Assembly (NCBI RefSeq): GCF_030323265.1
Contig: NZ_CP104992.1
Location: 682,001 to 746,000, forward strand
Direction of reading: 5' to 3'
Source: Terrirhizobium terrae
Lineage (GTDB): Bacteria > Pseudomonadota > Alphaproteobacteria > Rhizobiales > Rhizobiaceae
Length of the DNA: 64,000 bases
Position numbers and translations under genes: made by a program. Numbering within the stretch: the stretch's first letter is position 1; each line of letters begins with the position of its first letter. Positions 1-8,915 of the stretch are shown piece by piece. The notes under the pieces are model-generated. The model saw only the letters and a program-made list of their open reading frames with translations, had not been told where the DNA came from and made no database searches.

Positions 1-357
1 GAAGATCGGCCGCACGAGGCGGAAGTCGTTCAGATGCGTGCCGCCTTCATAGGGGTCGTTGAAGATGAACGTGTCCTTCTCCGTCAGCCCACCTTCCCGC
101 GCCACCTTGGCGATGACGGCGCGGACGGCGAAGGCCATGGCGCCGACAAAGATCGGCAGGCCGGACGTGCCCTGCACCAGCGTATCGCCGGTCTCGGCGT
201 GGTAGATGCCGTGGCAGGCATCCTTGGCTTCGGCGATCGTCGGGTTAAAGGCGGAGCGATAGAGCGTCGCGTCCATCTCGTCGGCAATCTGTTCCAGCCG
301 TCCCTTGAGGATGGCCAGCGTTACAGGGTCAAGCGTTACAGGATCAAGCGAGCTCAT
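1..357 (-). CDS. Hydantoinase B/oxoprolinase family protein, N-terminal part (cut by window edge)
   Basis: The 119 codons visible start with ATG at 357 and run off the window. The sequence carries the N-terminal HyuB pattern: VTLAILKGRLEQIADEMD, a stretch ending in EAKDACHG, and NDPYEGGTHLNDFRLVRPIF. The family (HyuB, 5-oxoprolinase C-terminal half, acetone carboxylase subunits) works with a HyuA partner in ATP-dependent opening of cyclic amides or related chemistry; the partner would lie outside the window. Its ATG overlaps the stop of the upstream lyase gene (ATGA, 354-357), so it is the last visible gene of the gntR-liv operon. The exact substrate cannot be told. Confidence 0.85.
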   Translation of the reverse strand, partial: MSSLDPVTLDPVTLAILKGRLEQIADEMDATLYRSAFNPTIAEAKDACHGIYHAETGDTLVQGTSGLPIFVGAMAFAVRAVIAKVAREGGLTEKDTFIFNDPYEGGTHLNDFRLVRPIF

Positions 358-1247
358 GCCGCATCCTCATTTCTGTCCTTGGTATCGGTCTTGTCTTCGT
401 AGGTTGCGCCGAGTTCGAGCATCTCAGGCGTGCCGATCAGCGCGTTCAGCCCGTTGAAATCGAACATGCGGCTGGCGAACGGGGCGTTCGAGCCGTTCTC
501 GGCGAGAGACTTGTAATATTCGGTCGCGGTGCGGGCCATGGCGCGCACCACGCCGCCCGGGAAGATGACGAGCTGGAAGCCCAGTTCGCCAAGCTCGGCC
601 GCATTGTGGATCGGCGTCGTACCCCCTTCGACCATGTTGGCGACGAGCGGGCGAACACCCTTGAGTGAAACGGCGATCGACCCCAGCTGGTCGCCGGATT
701 TCGGCGCCTCGACGAAAAGGATATCAGCGCCGGCCTCGGCGTAGAGATTGGCGCGTTCCATCGCCCGCTCGATACCTTCCATCTGCAGCGCATCGGTGCG
801 GGCGATGATCAGCGTGTCCTCGCTCCTGCGGGCATCGACGGCTGCGCGGATCTTGCCGACCATCTCGCCGGCCGAGATCACCGACTTGTCGTTCAGGTGG
901 CCGCAGCGCTTCGGCGTCGTCTGGTCTTCGAGCTGGATCGCCTGCGCGCCCATCTTTTCGAACAGGCGCACCGTGCGCTGCACGTTGAGTGCATTGCCGT
1001 AGCCCGTATCGGCATCGACGATAATAGGCGTCGACACCCGGTCGGCTATCATGGCGATCCGGTCGGCGACTTCGGCCATCGACACGAGCCCGATATCCGG
1101 CCGGCCGAGATAGGTATAGGCGATCGCCGCGCCGCTCAGATAGAGCGCTTTGAAGCCGGCGGTTTCGGCGATCGACGCGGTCAAGGCGTCGAAGACGCCG
1201 GGGGCGACGACATTGCCCCCGCTTTTGAGGTGACGGGCCAGGGTCAT
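354..1247 (-). CDS. Isocitrate lyase/PEP mutase superfamily C-C lyase
   Basis: 297 aa. The TIM-barrel superfamily signatures are clear: DADTGYG at about residues 78-84 (metal and substrate carboxylate binding) and QLEDQ..PKRCGH at about 105-117 with the catalytic-type cysteine C115. The KRCGH motif groups it with methylisocitrate lyase, 2,3-dimethylmalate lyase and oxaloacetate decarboxylase rather than PEP mutase. Such enzymes cleave 2-hydroxy (substituted) dicarboxylates to pyruvate or glyoxylate plus a second acid, or decarboxylate oxaloacetate. The start at 1247 is chosen because GGAAGAAA lies just upstream; the longer reading frame runs back into livF. It lies between livF and the hyuB-like gene in one operon, which suggests a catabolic role on an imported compound. 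The exact substrate is unknown. Confidence 0.85.
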   Translation of the reverse strand: MTLARHLKSGGNVVAPGVFDALTASIAETAGFKALYLSGAAIAYTYLGRPDIGLVSMAEVADRIAMIADRVSTPIIVDADTGYGNALNVQRTVRLFEKMGAQAIQLEDQTTPKRCGHLNDKSVISAGEMVGKIRAAVDARRSEDTLIIARTDALQMEGIERAMERANLYAEAGADILFVEAPKSGDQLGSIAVSLKGVRPLVANMVEGGTTPIHNAAELGELGFQLVIFPGGVVRAMARTATEYYKSLAENGSNAPFASRMFDFNGLNALIGTPEMLELGATYEDKTDTKDRNEDAA

Positions 1248-1299
1248 TTGGTTTCTTCCTTGTCGTGTTTCCGGCTTTTCCGCCGCGTTCTTGTTGCTG

Positions 1300-2001
1300 C
1301 TACAGGCCGAGATAGGCCCGCTTGAGTTCGGGATCGGCCCGTAGCTTTTCTGCGTCTCCGGAAAGCGCCACGGCGCCGTTTTCGAGGATGTAGGCCCGGC
1401 TCGCGAGCTCCAGCGACTGCACCACATTCTGCTCCACCAGCATGATCGGCAGGCCGTCATCGGACAGCCGTTTGATCAGCGAGAACATTTCCTCGACCAA
1501 GAGCGGCGAAAGGCCGAGCGACGGTTCGTCCAGGATGAGAAGCTTCGGCTCGCCCATCAGGCCGCGCCCGATCGCCAGCATCTGCTGCTCGCCGCCGGAC
1601 ATCGTGCCGGCATACTGGCTCGTCCGCTCCTTCAGCCGCGGAAAGATCGCAAAGACCTTCTCGATATTGGCCTTGCGCACCGAACGCGGCCGGCAATAGC
1701 CGCCGAGTTCCAGGTTTTCGAGGATGGTGAGGTTCGGGAAGATCTTGCGCCCCTCCGGCACATGGATCAGCCCGGCTTCCACCACCCGCTTGGCGCTGGA
1801 GCCGAGAATATCCTCGCCGTTGAAGCGGATCGAACCGCTGCGCGCCGGCATGACACCCGACAGCACCTTGTTCAGCGTCGTCTTGCCGACACCATTGGAG
1901 CCGAGCACGGCGACGACCTCGCCTTTGCCCACGGAAAGGCTCAGGCCCCGCAGCACTTCGGTGCCGCCATAGCCGGCTCTGAGGTCGGAAATCTCAAGCA
2001 T
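1300..2001 (-). CDS. livF: Branched-chain amino acid type ABC transporter ATP-binding protein (LivF-like)
   Basis: 233 aa. One of the two ATPase subunits of a high-affinity amino acid/amide (HAAT) importer, acting on the cytoplasmic face. Walker A is GSNGVGKT at about 34-41, the signature is MSGGEQQMLAIGRGL, typical of LivF, and Walker B reads LLILDEPSLGLSPL. The ATG at 2001 has a good AGGAGCGG site and overlaps the livG stop by 8 bases. The neighbours livG, livM, livH and a binding protein complete the importer. Substrate specificity of HAAT systems is set by the binding protein and ranges from Leu/Ile/Val to urea, amides and aromatic acids, so the liv name denotes family only. Confidence 0.92.
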   Translation of the reverse strand: MLEISDLRAGYGGTEVLRGLSLSVGKGEVVAVLGSNGVGKTTLNKVLSGVMPARSGSIRFNGEDILGSSAKRVVEAGLIHVPEGRKIFPNLTILENLELGGYCRPRSVRKANIEKVFAIFPRLKERTSQYAGTMSGGEQQMLAIGRGLMGEPKLLILDEPSLGLSPLLVEEMFSLIKRLSDDGLPIMLVEQNVVQSLELASRAYILENGAVALSGDAEKLRADPELKRAYLGL

Positions 2002-2740
2002 GTTCCGCTCCTTCCGCCTGCATGCGGGCCGCAGCACCATGGCCGAGATAGGCCTCGATGACCGCCGGATCGGTGCAGACCACCTTCGGCTCGCCGCTCG
2101 CGATCATCTTGCCCTGGGAGAGCACGTAGACGCTGTCGCAGAGGTTCATCACCGCCTGCATGATGTGCTCGATCATCAGGATGGTGACGCCTTCCTCACG
2201 GATCTTGCGGATGATCGGCAGCACGTCGCGGATTTCTGACGGGTTGAGCCCGGCCAGAACCTCGTCGAGCAGCAGCAGCTTCGGCTGGGTTGCGAGCGCC
2301 CGCGCCAGTTCCAGCCGCTTGCGGCCGGCGATCGTCAGCCCGGAAGCCAGCTTGTCGAGTTCTCGCCCGAGGCCGACCTTTTCGGCGACCTCCGTCGCCC
2401 GGCGCTTGGCCTCGGTCGGATCCTTCGTGTGCAGATAGGCGCCGACGGCGATATTGTCGCGCACGTTCAAACCGGCAAACGGCTGGACGATCTGGAACGT
2501 CCGGGCAAGGCCGCGGCGGGCGCGTAGATGCGGCTTCTCACTGGTGATGTCGTCGCCCTGGAAGACGACGCTGCCCTCGTTCGGCGGCAGGAAGCCCGCC
2601 ACCATGGCAAACAGCGTGGTCTTGCCGGCACCGTTCGGGCCGATCAGCCCGGTGATCGAGCCTTCCGGTACATCGATCGAGGCATTGTCGACCGCGACGA
2701 GGCCGAAGAAGCGCTTGGTGAGATTGTGTGCCTTCAACAT
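1994..2740 (-). CDS. livG: Branched-chain amino acid type ABC transporter ATP-binding protein (LivG-like)
   Basis: 248 aa; second ATPase of the HAAT importer. Walker A is GPNGAGKT near residue 40. The signature region reads LTIAGRKRLELARAL in place of LSGGQ, and Walker B ends DEVLAGLNPSE, with DEV instead of DEP; both are a recognised LivG-subgroup style and not damage. The reading frame extends upstream, but the ATG at 2740 has an AGGAGAGAG site 3-4 bases before it and begins the conserved MLKAHNLTKRF sequence. It overlaps livF by 8 bases and follows livM by 10. Confidence 0.92.
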   Translation of the reverse strand: MLKAHNLTKRFFGLVAVDNASIDVPEGSITGLIGPNGAGKTTLFAMVAGFLPPNEGSVVFQGDDITSEKPHLRARRGLARTFQIVQPFAGLNVRDNIAVGAYLHTKDPTEAKRRATEVAEKVGLGRELDKLASGLTIAGRKRLELARALATQPKLLLLDEVLAGLNPSEIRDVLPIIRKIREEGVTILMIEHIMQAVMNLCDSVYVLSQGKMIASGEPKVVCTDPAVIEAYLGHGAAARMQAEGAEHA

Positions 2741-2750
2741 GGCTCTCTCC

Positions 2751-3743
2751 TCACACGATCTTGGTGCTGGTTGGGGGACGGTTAGTCCGCCGGCGATAGA
2801 GATCGGCGACGAAGCCGCGGATACCGTTCGGCGCGAAGGCGACACAGAGCACGAGCACGATGCCGAAGACGACAAGGTCGATACCGGCAACGCCGCCGGA
2901 GAAGGATTTGGTGATCTCGCCCAAGCCCAAGAGCAGCACCGAGCCGATCAGCGGCCCCGCGATCGTACCCGCCCCACCGACGATCGCCGCAAACAGCGCC
3001 TCGATGGAGATCCACGATCCGTAAGCGACATTGGCATCGATGAACAGAAAGTTCTGCACGTAGAGGCTGCCCGCAAGTGCCGTGACCGCCGCCGACAGCG
3101 TGATCGCCTGCATCTTGACCCTAAAAATATCGACGCCGAGCGCCTGCGCTGCCTGGTCGTTCTCACGCAACGCGATCAGATAGGCGCCGAAGGCCAGGCG
3201 CTCCAGCCAGCGGGTGAGGAACAGGCCGAGCGCCACGAAGACGATCAGGATGAGCAGGAAGTAGCTGCGGTCGGAGAACTGCAGGTCCCAGAAGCCGTTC
3301 TTCAGCGACACCATCATGCCCGCCGCGCCGCCGGTAAACTCCCAGCTATTGGCGAGAATGCGCAGCACTTCCGCGAAGGCGAGCGTGATCAGTGCGAAAT
3401 AGGACCCCTTGAGGCCCGCCCGGAAGCTGAGGAACCCTATTAGGGCACCGACAAGCGCGCCGAGGACCACGCCGCAAAAGAGCCCGATCCAGGCATTGAT
3501 GCCGAAAGTCGTCTGCAGGATTGTCGTCGCATAGGCGCCGGTACCGAAGAAGGCCGCATGGCCGAAGGAGGACAGGCCGCCGTAACCGCCGAGCATGTTC
3601 CAGCCCTGTGCCGTCAAGGCGACGATCATCATGAAGATCAGGAGGTTGAGGATATTGCCGGGCAGGCCGACAAGCGCGAGTGCGCCGATCAGGACGAGGA
3701 AGGCGAGCGCGCAGATAAATTCGATATTCTTCATAATCATCAT
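2751..3743 (-). CDS. livM: Branched-chain amino acid type ABC transporter permease (LivM-like)
   Basis: 330 aa membrane protein with about nine to ten hydrophobic segments and the family hallmark NMLGGYGGLSSFGHAAF near residues 50-66. It forms half of the transmembrane pore of the HAAT importer. The ATG at 3743 overlaps the livH stop codon (ATGA, 3740-3743), with TTTGGAG upstream; later in-frame ATGs at 3740 and 3734 are alternatives. The C-terminus ends in a charged stretch (YRRRTNRPPTSTK). Confidence 0.92.
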   Translation of the reverse strand: MMIMKNIEFICALAFLVLIGALALVGLPGNILNLLIFMMIVALTAQGWNMLGGYGGLSSFGHAAFFGTGAYATTILQTTFGINAWIGLFCGVVLGALVGALIGFLSFRAGLKGSYFALITLAFAEVLRILANSWEFTGGAAGMMVSLKNGFWDLQFSDRSYFLLILIVFVALGLFLTRWLERLAFGAYLIALRENDQAAQALGVDIFRVKMQAITLSAAVTALAGSLYVQNFLFIDANVAYGSWISIEALFAAIVGGAGTIAGPLIGSVLLLGLGEITKSFSGGVAGIDLVVFGIVLVLCVAFAPNGIRGFVADLYRRRTNRPPTSTKIV

Positions 3744-4609
3744 CGCGCTCCAAACAGGCCGGTCGGCTTCCACAGCAGGACCAGGATGAAGATCAGGAAG
3801 ATGCCGATCTGGCCGAGGCTGTCGCCGAGGAACAGGCTGAACACCGCCTCCACGACACCGATCAGCAATCCACCGACCAACGCCCCGAGGATCGACCCCA
3901 TGCCGCCGAGAACGACGATGGTGAAGGCGACGAGCACGAAGGCCGCGCCGGTGGTCGGGCTCACATAGAAGGTCGGCATCAGCAGGCCGGCGGCGATCGC
4001 CAGACAGGCCGTGCCGAGCGCGAAGGTCATGGCATAGACATGCGCGACATTGATGCCGACGAGGCTTGCACCAAACCTCTCCTTGGCCACCGCCCGGATC
4101 GCCTTGCCGATATCGGTACGGTTGAGGACGAACCAGAGGAGAACCGCAGTCAGGATGGAGACGCCGAGCCCGATCACCCGCGGCAGCGACAGAAGCAGCG
4201 GTCCGATCGGCACCACGCCGAATGCGTAGTCGGTGGCGATCGTCAGCGTATCGGAGCTGAAGCCCGCAAGAAGCAGGTTCTGGATGACGATGGAAAGCCC
4301 GAGCGTCACGAGCAGGATGCCGTTGTCAGAGCCATGGCTGGCCGGGCCGATGATGAAGCGCTGCAAGGCATAGCCGAGCGCGAACATCAAGGGCGTCACG
4401 AACAGGATGGAAAGATAAGGGTCGAGGCCGAACTTCTCGAATGCCAGCCAGACGACATACATGGCGACGGTGAGAAGCGCCCCGTGGGCGAAATTGACGA
4501 TGTGAAGAACGCCGTAGATCAGCGTCAGGCCGAGAGCGATCAGGGCATAGACAGCCCCGAGCATCAATCCGTTGGCCAGCGCTTCGACGATGATGATCGG
4601 TGAATACAT
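3740..4609 (-). CDS. livH: Branched-chain amino acid type ABC transporter permease (LivH-like)
   Basis: 289 aa hydrophobic permease. The N-terminal pattern ANGLMLGAVYALIALGLTL followed by IYGVLHIVNFAHGA is the standard LivH signature. It pairs with LivM to form the channel. AAGGGAAG precedes the ATG at 4609. It is separated from the upstream binding-protein gene by 131 bases that hold a strong hairpin (4696-4724), so expression of the permease part is probably lower than that of the binding protein. Confidence 0.92.
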   Translation of the reverse strand: MYSPIIIVEALANGLMLGAVYALIALGLTLIYGVLHIVNFAHGALLTVAMYVVWLAFEKFGLDPYLSILFVTPLMFALGYALQRFIIGPASHGSDNGILLVTLGLSIVIQNLLLAGFSSDTLTIATDYAFGVVPIGPLLLSLPRVIGLGVSILTAVLLWFVLNRTDIGKAIRAVAKERFGASLVGINVAHVYAMTFALGTACLAIAAGLLMPTFYVSPTTGAAFVLVAFTIVVLGGMGSILGALVGGLLIGVVEAVFSLFLGDSLGQIGIFLIFILVLLWKPTGLFGAR

Positions 4610-4695
4610 GAACTTCCCTTACCGGACTTCCCAGGCCGGATTTCCCATGCTGGGTCATTTGCCGAGTTCAGTTGCCGGACTTGCATTGCCGGGGT

Positions 4696-4724
4696 GGTCC
4701 GGGGCGAAAGCGCCGCCCCGGACC
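4696..4724 (-). terminator. Intercistronic hairpin between binding-protein gene and livH
   Basis: Perfect 11-bp inverted repeat (arms GGTCCGGGGCG and CGCCCCGGACC, 7-base loop) with no T-run after it on the minus strand. It lies just downstream of the substrate-binding protein gene. Such hairpins usually protect the upstream message or attenuate transcription so that the binding protein exceeds the permease; that role is inferred. Confidence 0.6.
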
Positions 4725-4740
4725 TGCCGTAGTCAAGGGA

Positions 4741-5964
4741 TCAGCCGTTGGCCGGGAATTTCGGCTTCGCCTGGGCGAACTGATCCGGGTAGATGACCTT
4801 GATCTCGCCGCCCTGAACCTGGGTGTTGAGGGGCAGCGCATTGACGTTCTGGCCGGTGGCGTCGAACTTCGACTTGCCGTAGGGCATCACGCCGCTGTCG
4901 AACTCGTTCTTGGCGAGCGCTTCGGTGATCGCACCGCGATCGGCACTCTTCGCCATTTCCAGCGCTTGTGCGGCGACCTGGATGACCGAGTAATTGATCG
5001 GCGTGTTGTAGGCGTAGAACTTGCCGGCATCCTTCACGGCTGCCATCAGCTTGTCGTTGATCGGGTTCTTCGGATCGCCCCAGTGGTTGACGTCCATGAC
5101 GCCTTCGGCCGCTTCCGGGAATTCGCTGACGAACTTGTAGCTCGACGCCGCGCCGCCGAAGAGGGCGTAGATACCCTTCGGCTTGACCCGCTGCTGCTGC
5201 AGCGTGCGGGCAAAGAGAACGAATTCGTTGAAATAATGCGATGGGATGATGAGATCGGGCTGCAGCGAGCGCAGGCGCAGCACGACATTGTTCATGTCGC
5301 GGGCCGGCGTCGGATGGGAGATCGTCTCGACGACCTCGAAGCCGAGTTCCGGCAGGCGCGCCTGCATCAGCTTGGCGAGACCCGAACCAAGAAGACCGTC
5401 TTCATGAACGATCGCGACGGTCTTGGCAGCCTTGCTGGCAGCATCGTTGATGATGACGAGGTTCTTGAGCGCCACATCCGCCGCCATCGAGAAGCTCGGA
5501 TTGAAGCGGAAGACGTTCTTCAGGTTGCGGGTCATCAGCGCGTCGGAAACGGCGCAGTCGATGATGAAGGGCAGTTCGTAGCGGGCCGCAGCCTGCGTCG
5601 CCGTCATCGCGATGCCGCTGGCGAAACCGCCCACGACGATCGCAGCGCCATCGGCCTGCAGCTGCTCGGTCGCCTGCGCGCCGGCTTCCGCGTTGGAGCG
5701 GCTATCGCCGACGATCAGTTCGAGCTTGGCGCCGCCGAGCGACTTGATACCGCCGGCGTCGTTGATTTCCTTGATGGCGTATTCCGCGCCGATCTTGGCG
5801 AGGTCGCCGTCATTGGCGAAAGCCCCGGTCATCGGCTGCAGGAGACCGATCTTGACGGTCGGCGCCTGCGCCCGGATGAGGCCGGGTGCGGCAAGCGTTG
5901 CAGCCAGCGCGCCGCCGGTCTGCAGCAGCGTACGCCGGGATACGGAGTTCATGAGCGTCTTCAT
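4741..5964 (-). CDS. ABC transporter substrate-binding protein, Leu/Ile/Val-binding (Peripla_BP_6) family
   Basis: 407 aa. The N-terminus has a twin-arginine-like signal (SRRTLLQTGGALAATLAAPGLIRA), with mature protein probably starting near residue 33 at QAPTVKIGLLQPM. The body matches type I periplasmic binding proteins of HAAT importers. It captures the ligand in the periplasm and delivers it to LivHM. The ATG at 5964 overlaps the frame-corrected stop of the gntR gene (ATGA, 5961-5964), so regulator and binding protein are translationally coupled. The ligand is unknown; the neighbouring hyuB-like, lyase and hydro-lyase genes point to a nitrogenous or dicarboxylic compound rather than ordinary leucine uptake (inference). 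Confidence 0.9.
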   Translation of the reverse strand: MKTLMNSVSRRTLLQTGGALAATLAAPGLIRAQAPTVKIGLLQPMTGAFANDGDLAKIGAEYAIKEINDAGGIKSLGGAKLELIVGDSRSNAEAGAQATEQLQADGAAIVVGGFASGIAMTATQAAARYELPFIIDCAVSDALMTRNLKNVFRFNPSFSMAADVALKNLVIINDAASKAAKTVAIVHEDGLLGSGLAKLMQARLPELGFEVVETISHPTPARDMNNVVLRLRSLQPDLIIPSHYFNEFVLFARTLQQQRVKPKGIYALFGGAASSYKFVSEFPEAAEGVMDVNHWGDPKNPINDKLMAAVKDAGKFYAYNTPINYSVIQVAAQALEMAKSADRGAITEALAKNEFDSGVMPYGKSKFDATGQNVNALPLNTQVQGGEIKVIYPDQFAQAKPKFPANG

Positions 5965-6781
5965 TTCTTCACCATCCTCTTGCCTGCGCGGGGGCCGTTA
6001 TCGCGCTCGCTCCGATAGACCTCGGACGTGGGGCTCCAGTGCCGGCTCCCTTCACTGCCCTTGCGTACGAGGTTCATTTGCAGGCTGTAACGATCGGGAC
6101 GGTAGAGGGCCTGAAGATACTCCATGCCCTGCCCGCCCCTTCCGTAGACGACGCGGGTCAGCGCGATGAGGGTGACCCCACACCGATGCCGAGCGCCTCA
6201 GCCACTTCCGGATTCGCAAGGACCGCACCCACTTCCTGCCATGCCGTTTCGGTCTTCAGACCGGAGCGCTCGATCAGCTCGAGAAGGGCAAGATTGGCGA
6301 GATCCTCGCGAGAATAACCGCGCCCGATACGCTCGGGCACGTAGGCCGTGAGATAGGAGAAGGGAACATCATCGAAGGAACGCACGCGTACGGATTTCTG
6401 CACGCGCTCGTCATCTTCGAGACGAAGCGCCTCGGTAATTCTTGCAGGCGCCTCGACATATTCGAACGAGATGAGCTGAACGGCCGTCGACCGCCCCATT
6501 TCGATCAGATGCGCAAAGGCATTGGAAAGGTCGGCCGTCACCGGCTGGCCGAAGACGGCACCCTTGATATAGGTGCCGGATCCGACCCGCTTTTCGACGA
6601 GATCTTCCTTTGCAAGCAGGTCGAGCGCCAGCCTGATGGTGACGCGCGAGACTTCGTATTGGCTTGCGAGCGCAAGCTCGCTGGGCAGACGAACACCCGC
6701 CTTCAACTCCCCCGAGACGATCCTGTCGCGGAGCAGAAGATACACTTTCTGTGTCTTCAGCGGTTCAGTTGCCGGCCTCAA
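5961..6781 (-). CDS. GntR family regulator, HutC/UTRA type (interrupted by a 1-base deletion)
   Basis: The uninterrupted frame gives 207 aa ending at 6158 in a false tail GSPSSR. Restoring one base in the GGG run at about 6170-6172 continues the protein as GSPLIALTRVVYGRGGQGMEYLQALYRPDRY and on to a TGA at 5961, giving about 273 aa, the usual length. The N-terminal winged helix (LRDRIVSGELKAGVRLPSELALASQYEVSRVTIRLAL) binds DNA and the C-terminal UTRA domain binds an effector. The corrected stop overlaps the ATG of the binding-protein gene, making this the first gene of the operon. A TGTAT/ATACA inverted repeat lies in its promoter (6811-6825), so autoregulation is likely. The deletion is most simply a sequencing error. 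Confidence 0.88.
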
Positions 6782-6810
6782 GCCAGTTCCCCAATCTATC
6801 TTATTTTTAA

Positions 6811-6825
6811 TACAGCTTTTGTATA
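6811..6825. promoter_or_regulatory. Candidate GntR operator in divergent promoter
   Basis: Inverted repeat ATACA-N5-TGTAT in the 136-base gap between the gntR gene and the divergent oxidoreductase gene. TGTAT/ATACA half-sites recur in the divergent SDR/leuC promoter at 11194-11219. HutC-type GntR proteins typically bind GT-rich dyads of this kind; the assignment is by inference. Confidence 0.45.
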
Positions 6826-6917
6826 TTGTAGATGACAGATATCGTCAATGCCCATATAACAGCCAACAACAAAGATTGCCTATGTGCAGTGCAATATAAT
6901 ACGGGAACGAAATCGCG

Positions 6918-8887
6918 ATGATGCAAGCTTTTTCGCATGCGCTCAGTCCGCTGGAGGTCGGACACCTCACTTTTCGCAATCGGATCATCGTCCCGGCCCA
7001 CACGACGAATTTCGGCGAGCACCACCTGCCGAGCGAACGGCATCTGGCTTATCACCGGGAGCGAGCAAAAGGCGGCGTCGGCGCCATCATCTTCGAATCG
7101 ATCCGCGTCCATGCCAATTCGCTCGGACGCCCCCAGGCCGTCTGCGGCTTCGACCCGGCCTGCATCGCGCCCTTTCGAAAGATCACCGATGCGGTGAAGG
7201 CGGAAGGTGCCCGCATCCTCGGCCAGATCATCCATCTCGGCCGCCAGGTGGAAGGCGATTTCGAGCGCACCGTCTCCTTCGGCCCCTCGCCCCTACCCTG
7301 GTCCACCTCCGCCCTGCCGCCCCGTCCGATGGAGCGGGACGACATGGACGCGGTGATCGAGGGCCATGTGCTCACCGCCCGCCATCTCGTCGCCGCCGGC
7401 TTCGACGGCATCGAGTTGCAGATGGCCCACGGCCACCTGCTGCAGCAGTTCCTCTCGCCGCTCTCGAACAAGCGCGAGGACGACTACGGCGGCTCGCTGG
7501 AAAACCGGATGCGCTTTCCGATCGAGGTGCTGCGCGCCGTGCGGGCCGAAGTCGGCGAAAACTTCTGTCTCGGGGTGCGCCTCAGCGGCGAGGAATATGT
7601 CGAAGGCGGAATGACCATCGACCAGGCGGAGATGATCGCCCCGGCGATCGCTGCAGCATCGAAGATCGATTTCTTCAACATCTCGCACTCGGCCTATCAT
7701 GCTTCCTATTCGCTCGCCTCGCAAATGGCCGACATGGCGATCGATCCCGCACCGTTTCGCGAACTCCCCGCCCGCATCCGCGCCGCCCTGCATGCCGCCG
7801 GCCACATCATGCCGGTCTTCGCCGTCTGTCGCTTCACCAAGCTGGACGAGGCGGAGGCGATGATTGCGAGTGGCGGCGCCGATGCCGTCGGCATGGCCCG
7901 CGCCCATCTCGCCGAACCAGCGATCGTGAAGAAGACCGTCGAGGGTCGCGAAAACGAGATCCGCACCTGCATCGCCTGCAACCAGGGCTGCGCTGGCATG
8001 CTGGAAAAGAACCTGCCGATCCGATGTCTCGTCAACCCGCGCGCGGGGCTGGAAGGAGAATGGATGGATCTGGCGGAGACGGTGGTGACGCAGCCGAAGA
8101 CGCTTCTAGTAGTCGGCGCAGGCCCGGCCGGGCTGGAAGCGGCCCGAACAGCCGCCGCCCGCGGCCACAAGGTCACGCTTTGGGAAAAGGGCAATGCCCT
8201 CGGCGGTCAGCTGCGGGACGCGATCAAAATGCCGAAGCGCTCGAAATTATCTTCGCTGATGGCGGAGCAGATCGCCGACATGGAGCGGCTGGGCGTTACG
8301 GTGGAATGCGGCAAGCCGGCCGATGCCGCGGCGATCGCCGCCTTCGATGCAGACGCCGTGTTTCTCGCCATCGGTTCGACGCCCGTGTCCGCAGCCATCC
8401 CCGGCGGCAAGGCGCTCACCATCGTCGAAGCCCTGCAGAACCCGCAAGCACTTGGGGAGAACGTCGCCCTCTTCGATCGCACCGGCGAATGGGCGGCGCT
8501 GACTTTGGCCGAACATCTCGCCGATCTCGGCAAGCGCGTCACCTTCTACTCGCCGATCGGCGGCATCGCCTGGCGTACCACCATCTATTCGACGCTCGCC
8601 AATCTGAAACGGCTGCGCGAGCGCAAGGTGAAAATCGCTACCCTGCATCGCGTCGCCGCCTATGACGGCAGCACCCTCACCGTCGAGGATCTTTCGACCG
8701 GCGAGAGGAGACCCATTCGGGCGTCACCGCCCTGATCGCCGCCGAGCACAATTTCGCCGACCAGACACTGTTCCGCGAGCTTCGCGCCCTCGGCGTCCCC
8801 GTGCGCCAGATCGGCGACAATCTTGCGCCACGCACGGCGCTCGAAGCCGTCTACCACGCCCATGTGGCCGCCAGAGAACTGAATTGA
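6918..8887 (+). CDS. Old yellow enzyme/FAD-dependent NADH:flavin oxidoreductase, 2-enoate reductase-like (1-base deletion near its end)
   Basis: About 656 aa when one G is restored in the run at about 8708; without it the frame ends at 8735. Residues 1-335 form an FMN-binding TIM barrel (LSPLEVGHLTFRNRI; MAHGHLLQQFLSPLSNKR). C351, C354, C358 and C370 form the four-cysteine [4Fe-4S] motif of the trimethylamine dehydrogenase/2,4-dienoyl-CoA reductase group. A Rossmann motif (VVGAGPAGLEAA, about 398-409) starts the FAD/NADH domain. Enzymes of this type reduce C=C bonds of enoates or demethylate amines. The recovered C-terminus (THSGVTALIAAEHNFADQ) is typical of the family. It is divergent from the gntR operon, and the epimerase gene follows. 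Confidence 0.87.
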
Positions 8888-8915
8888 GAACTGAATTAGG
8901 GAGAAGAGACCAGCC

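Noticed and set aside
4672..6018. 448-codon plus-strand open frame opposite the binding-protein gene
   Set aside because: Antisense shadow of a gene with a signal peptide and clear family match.
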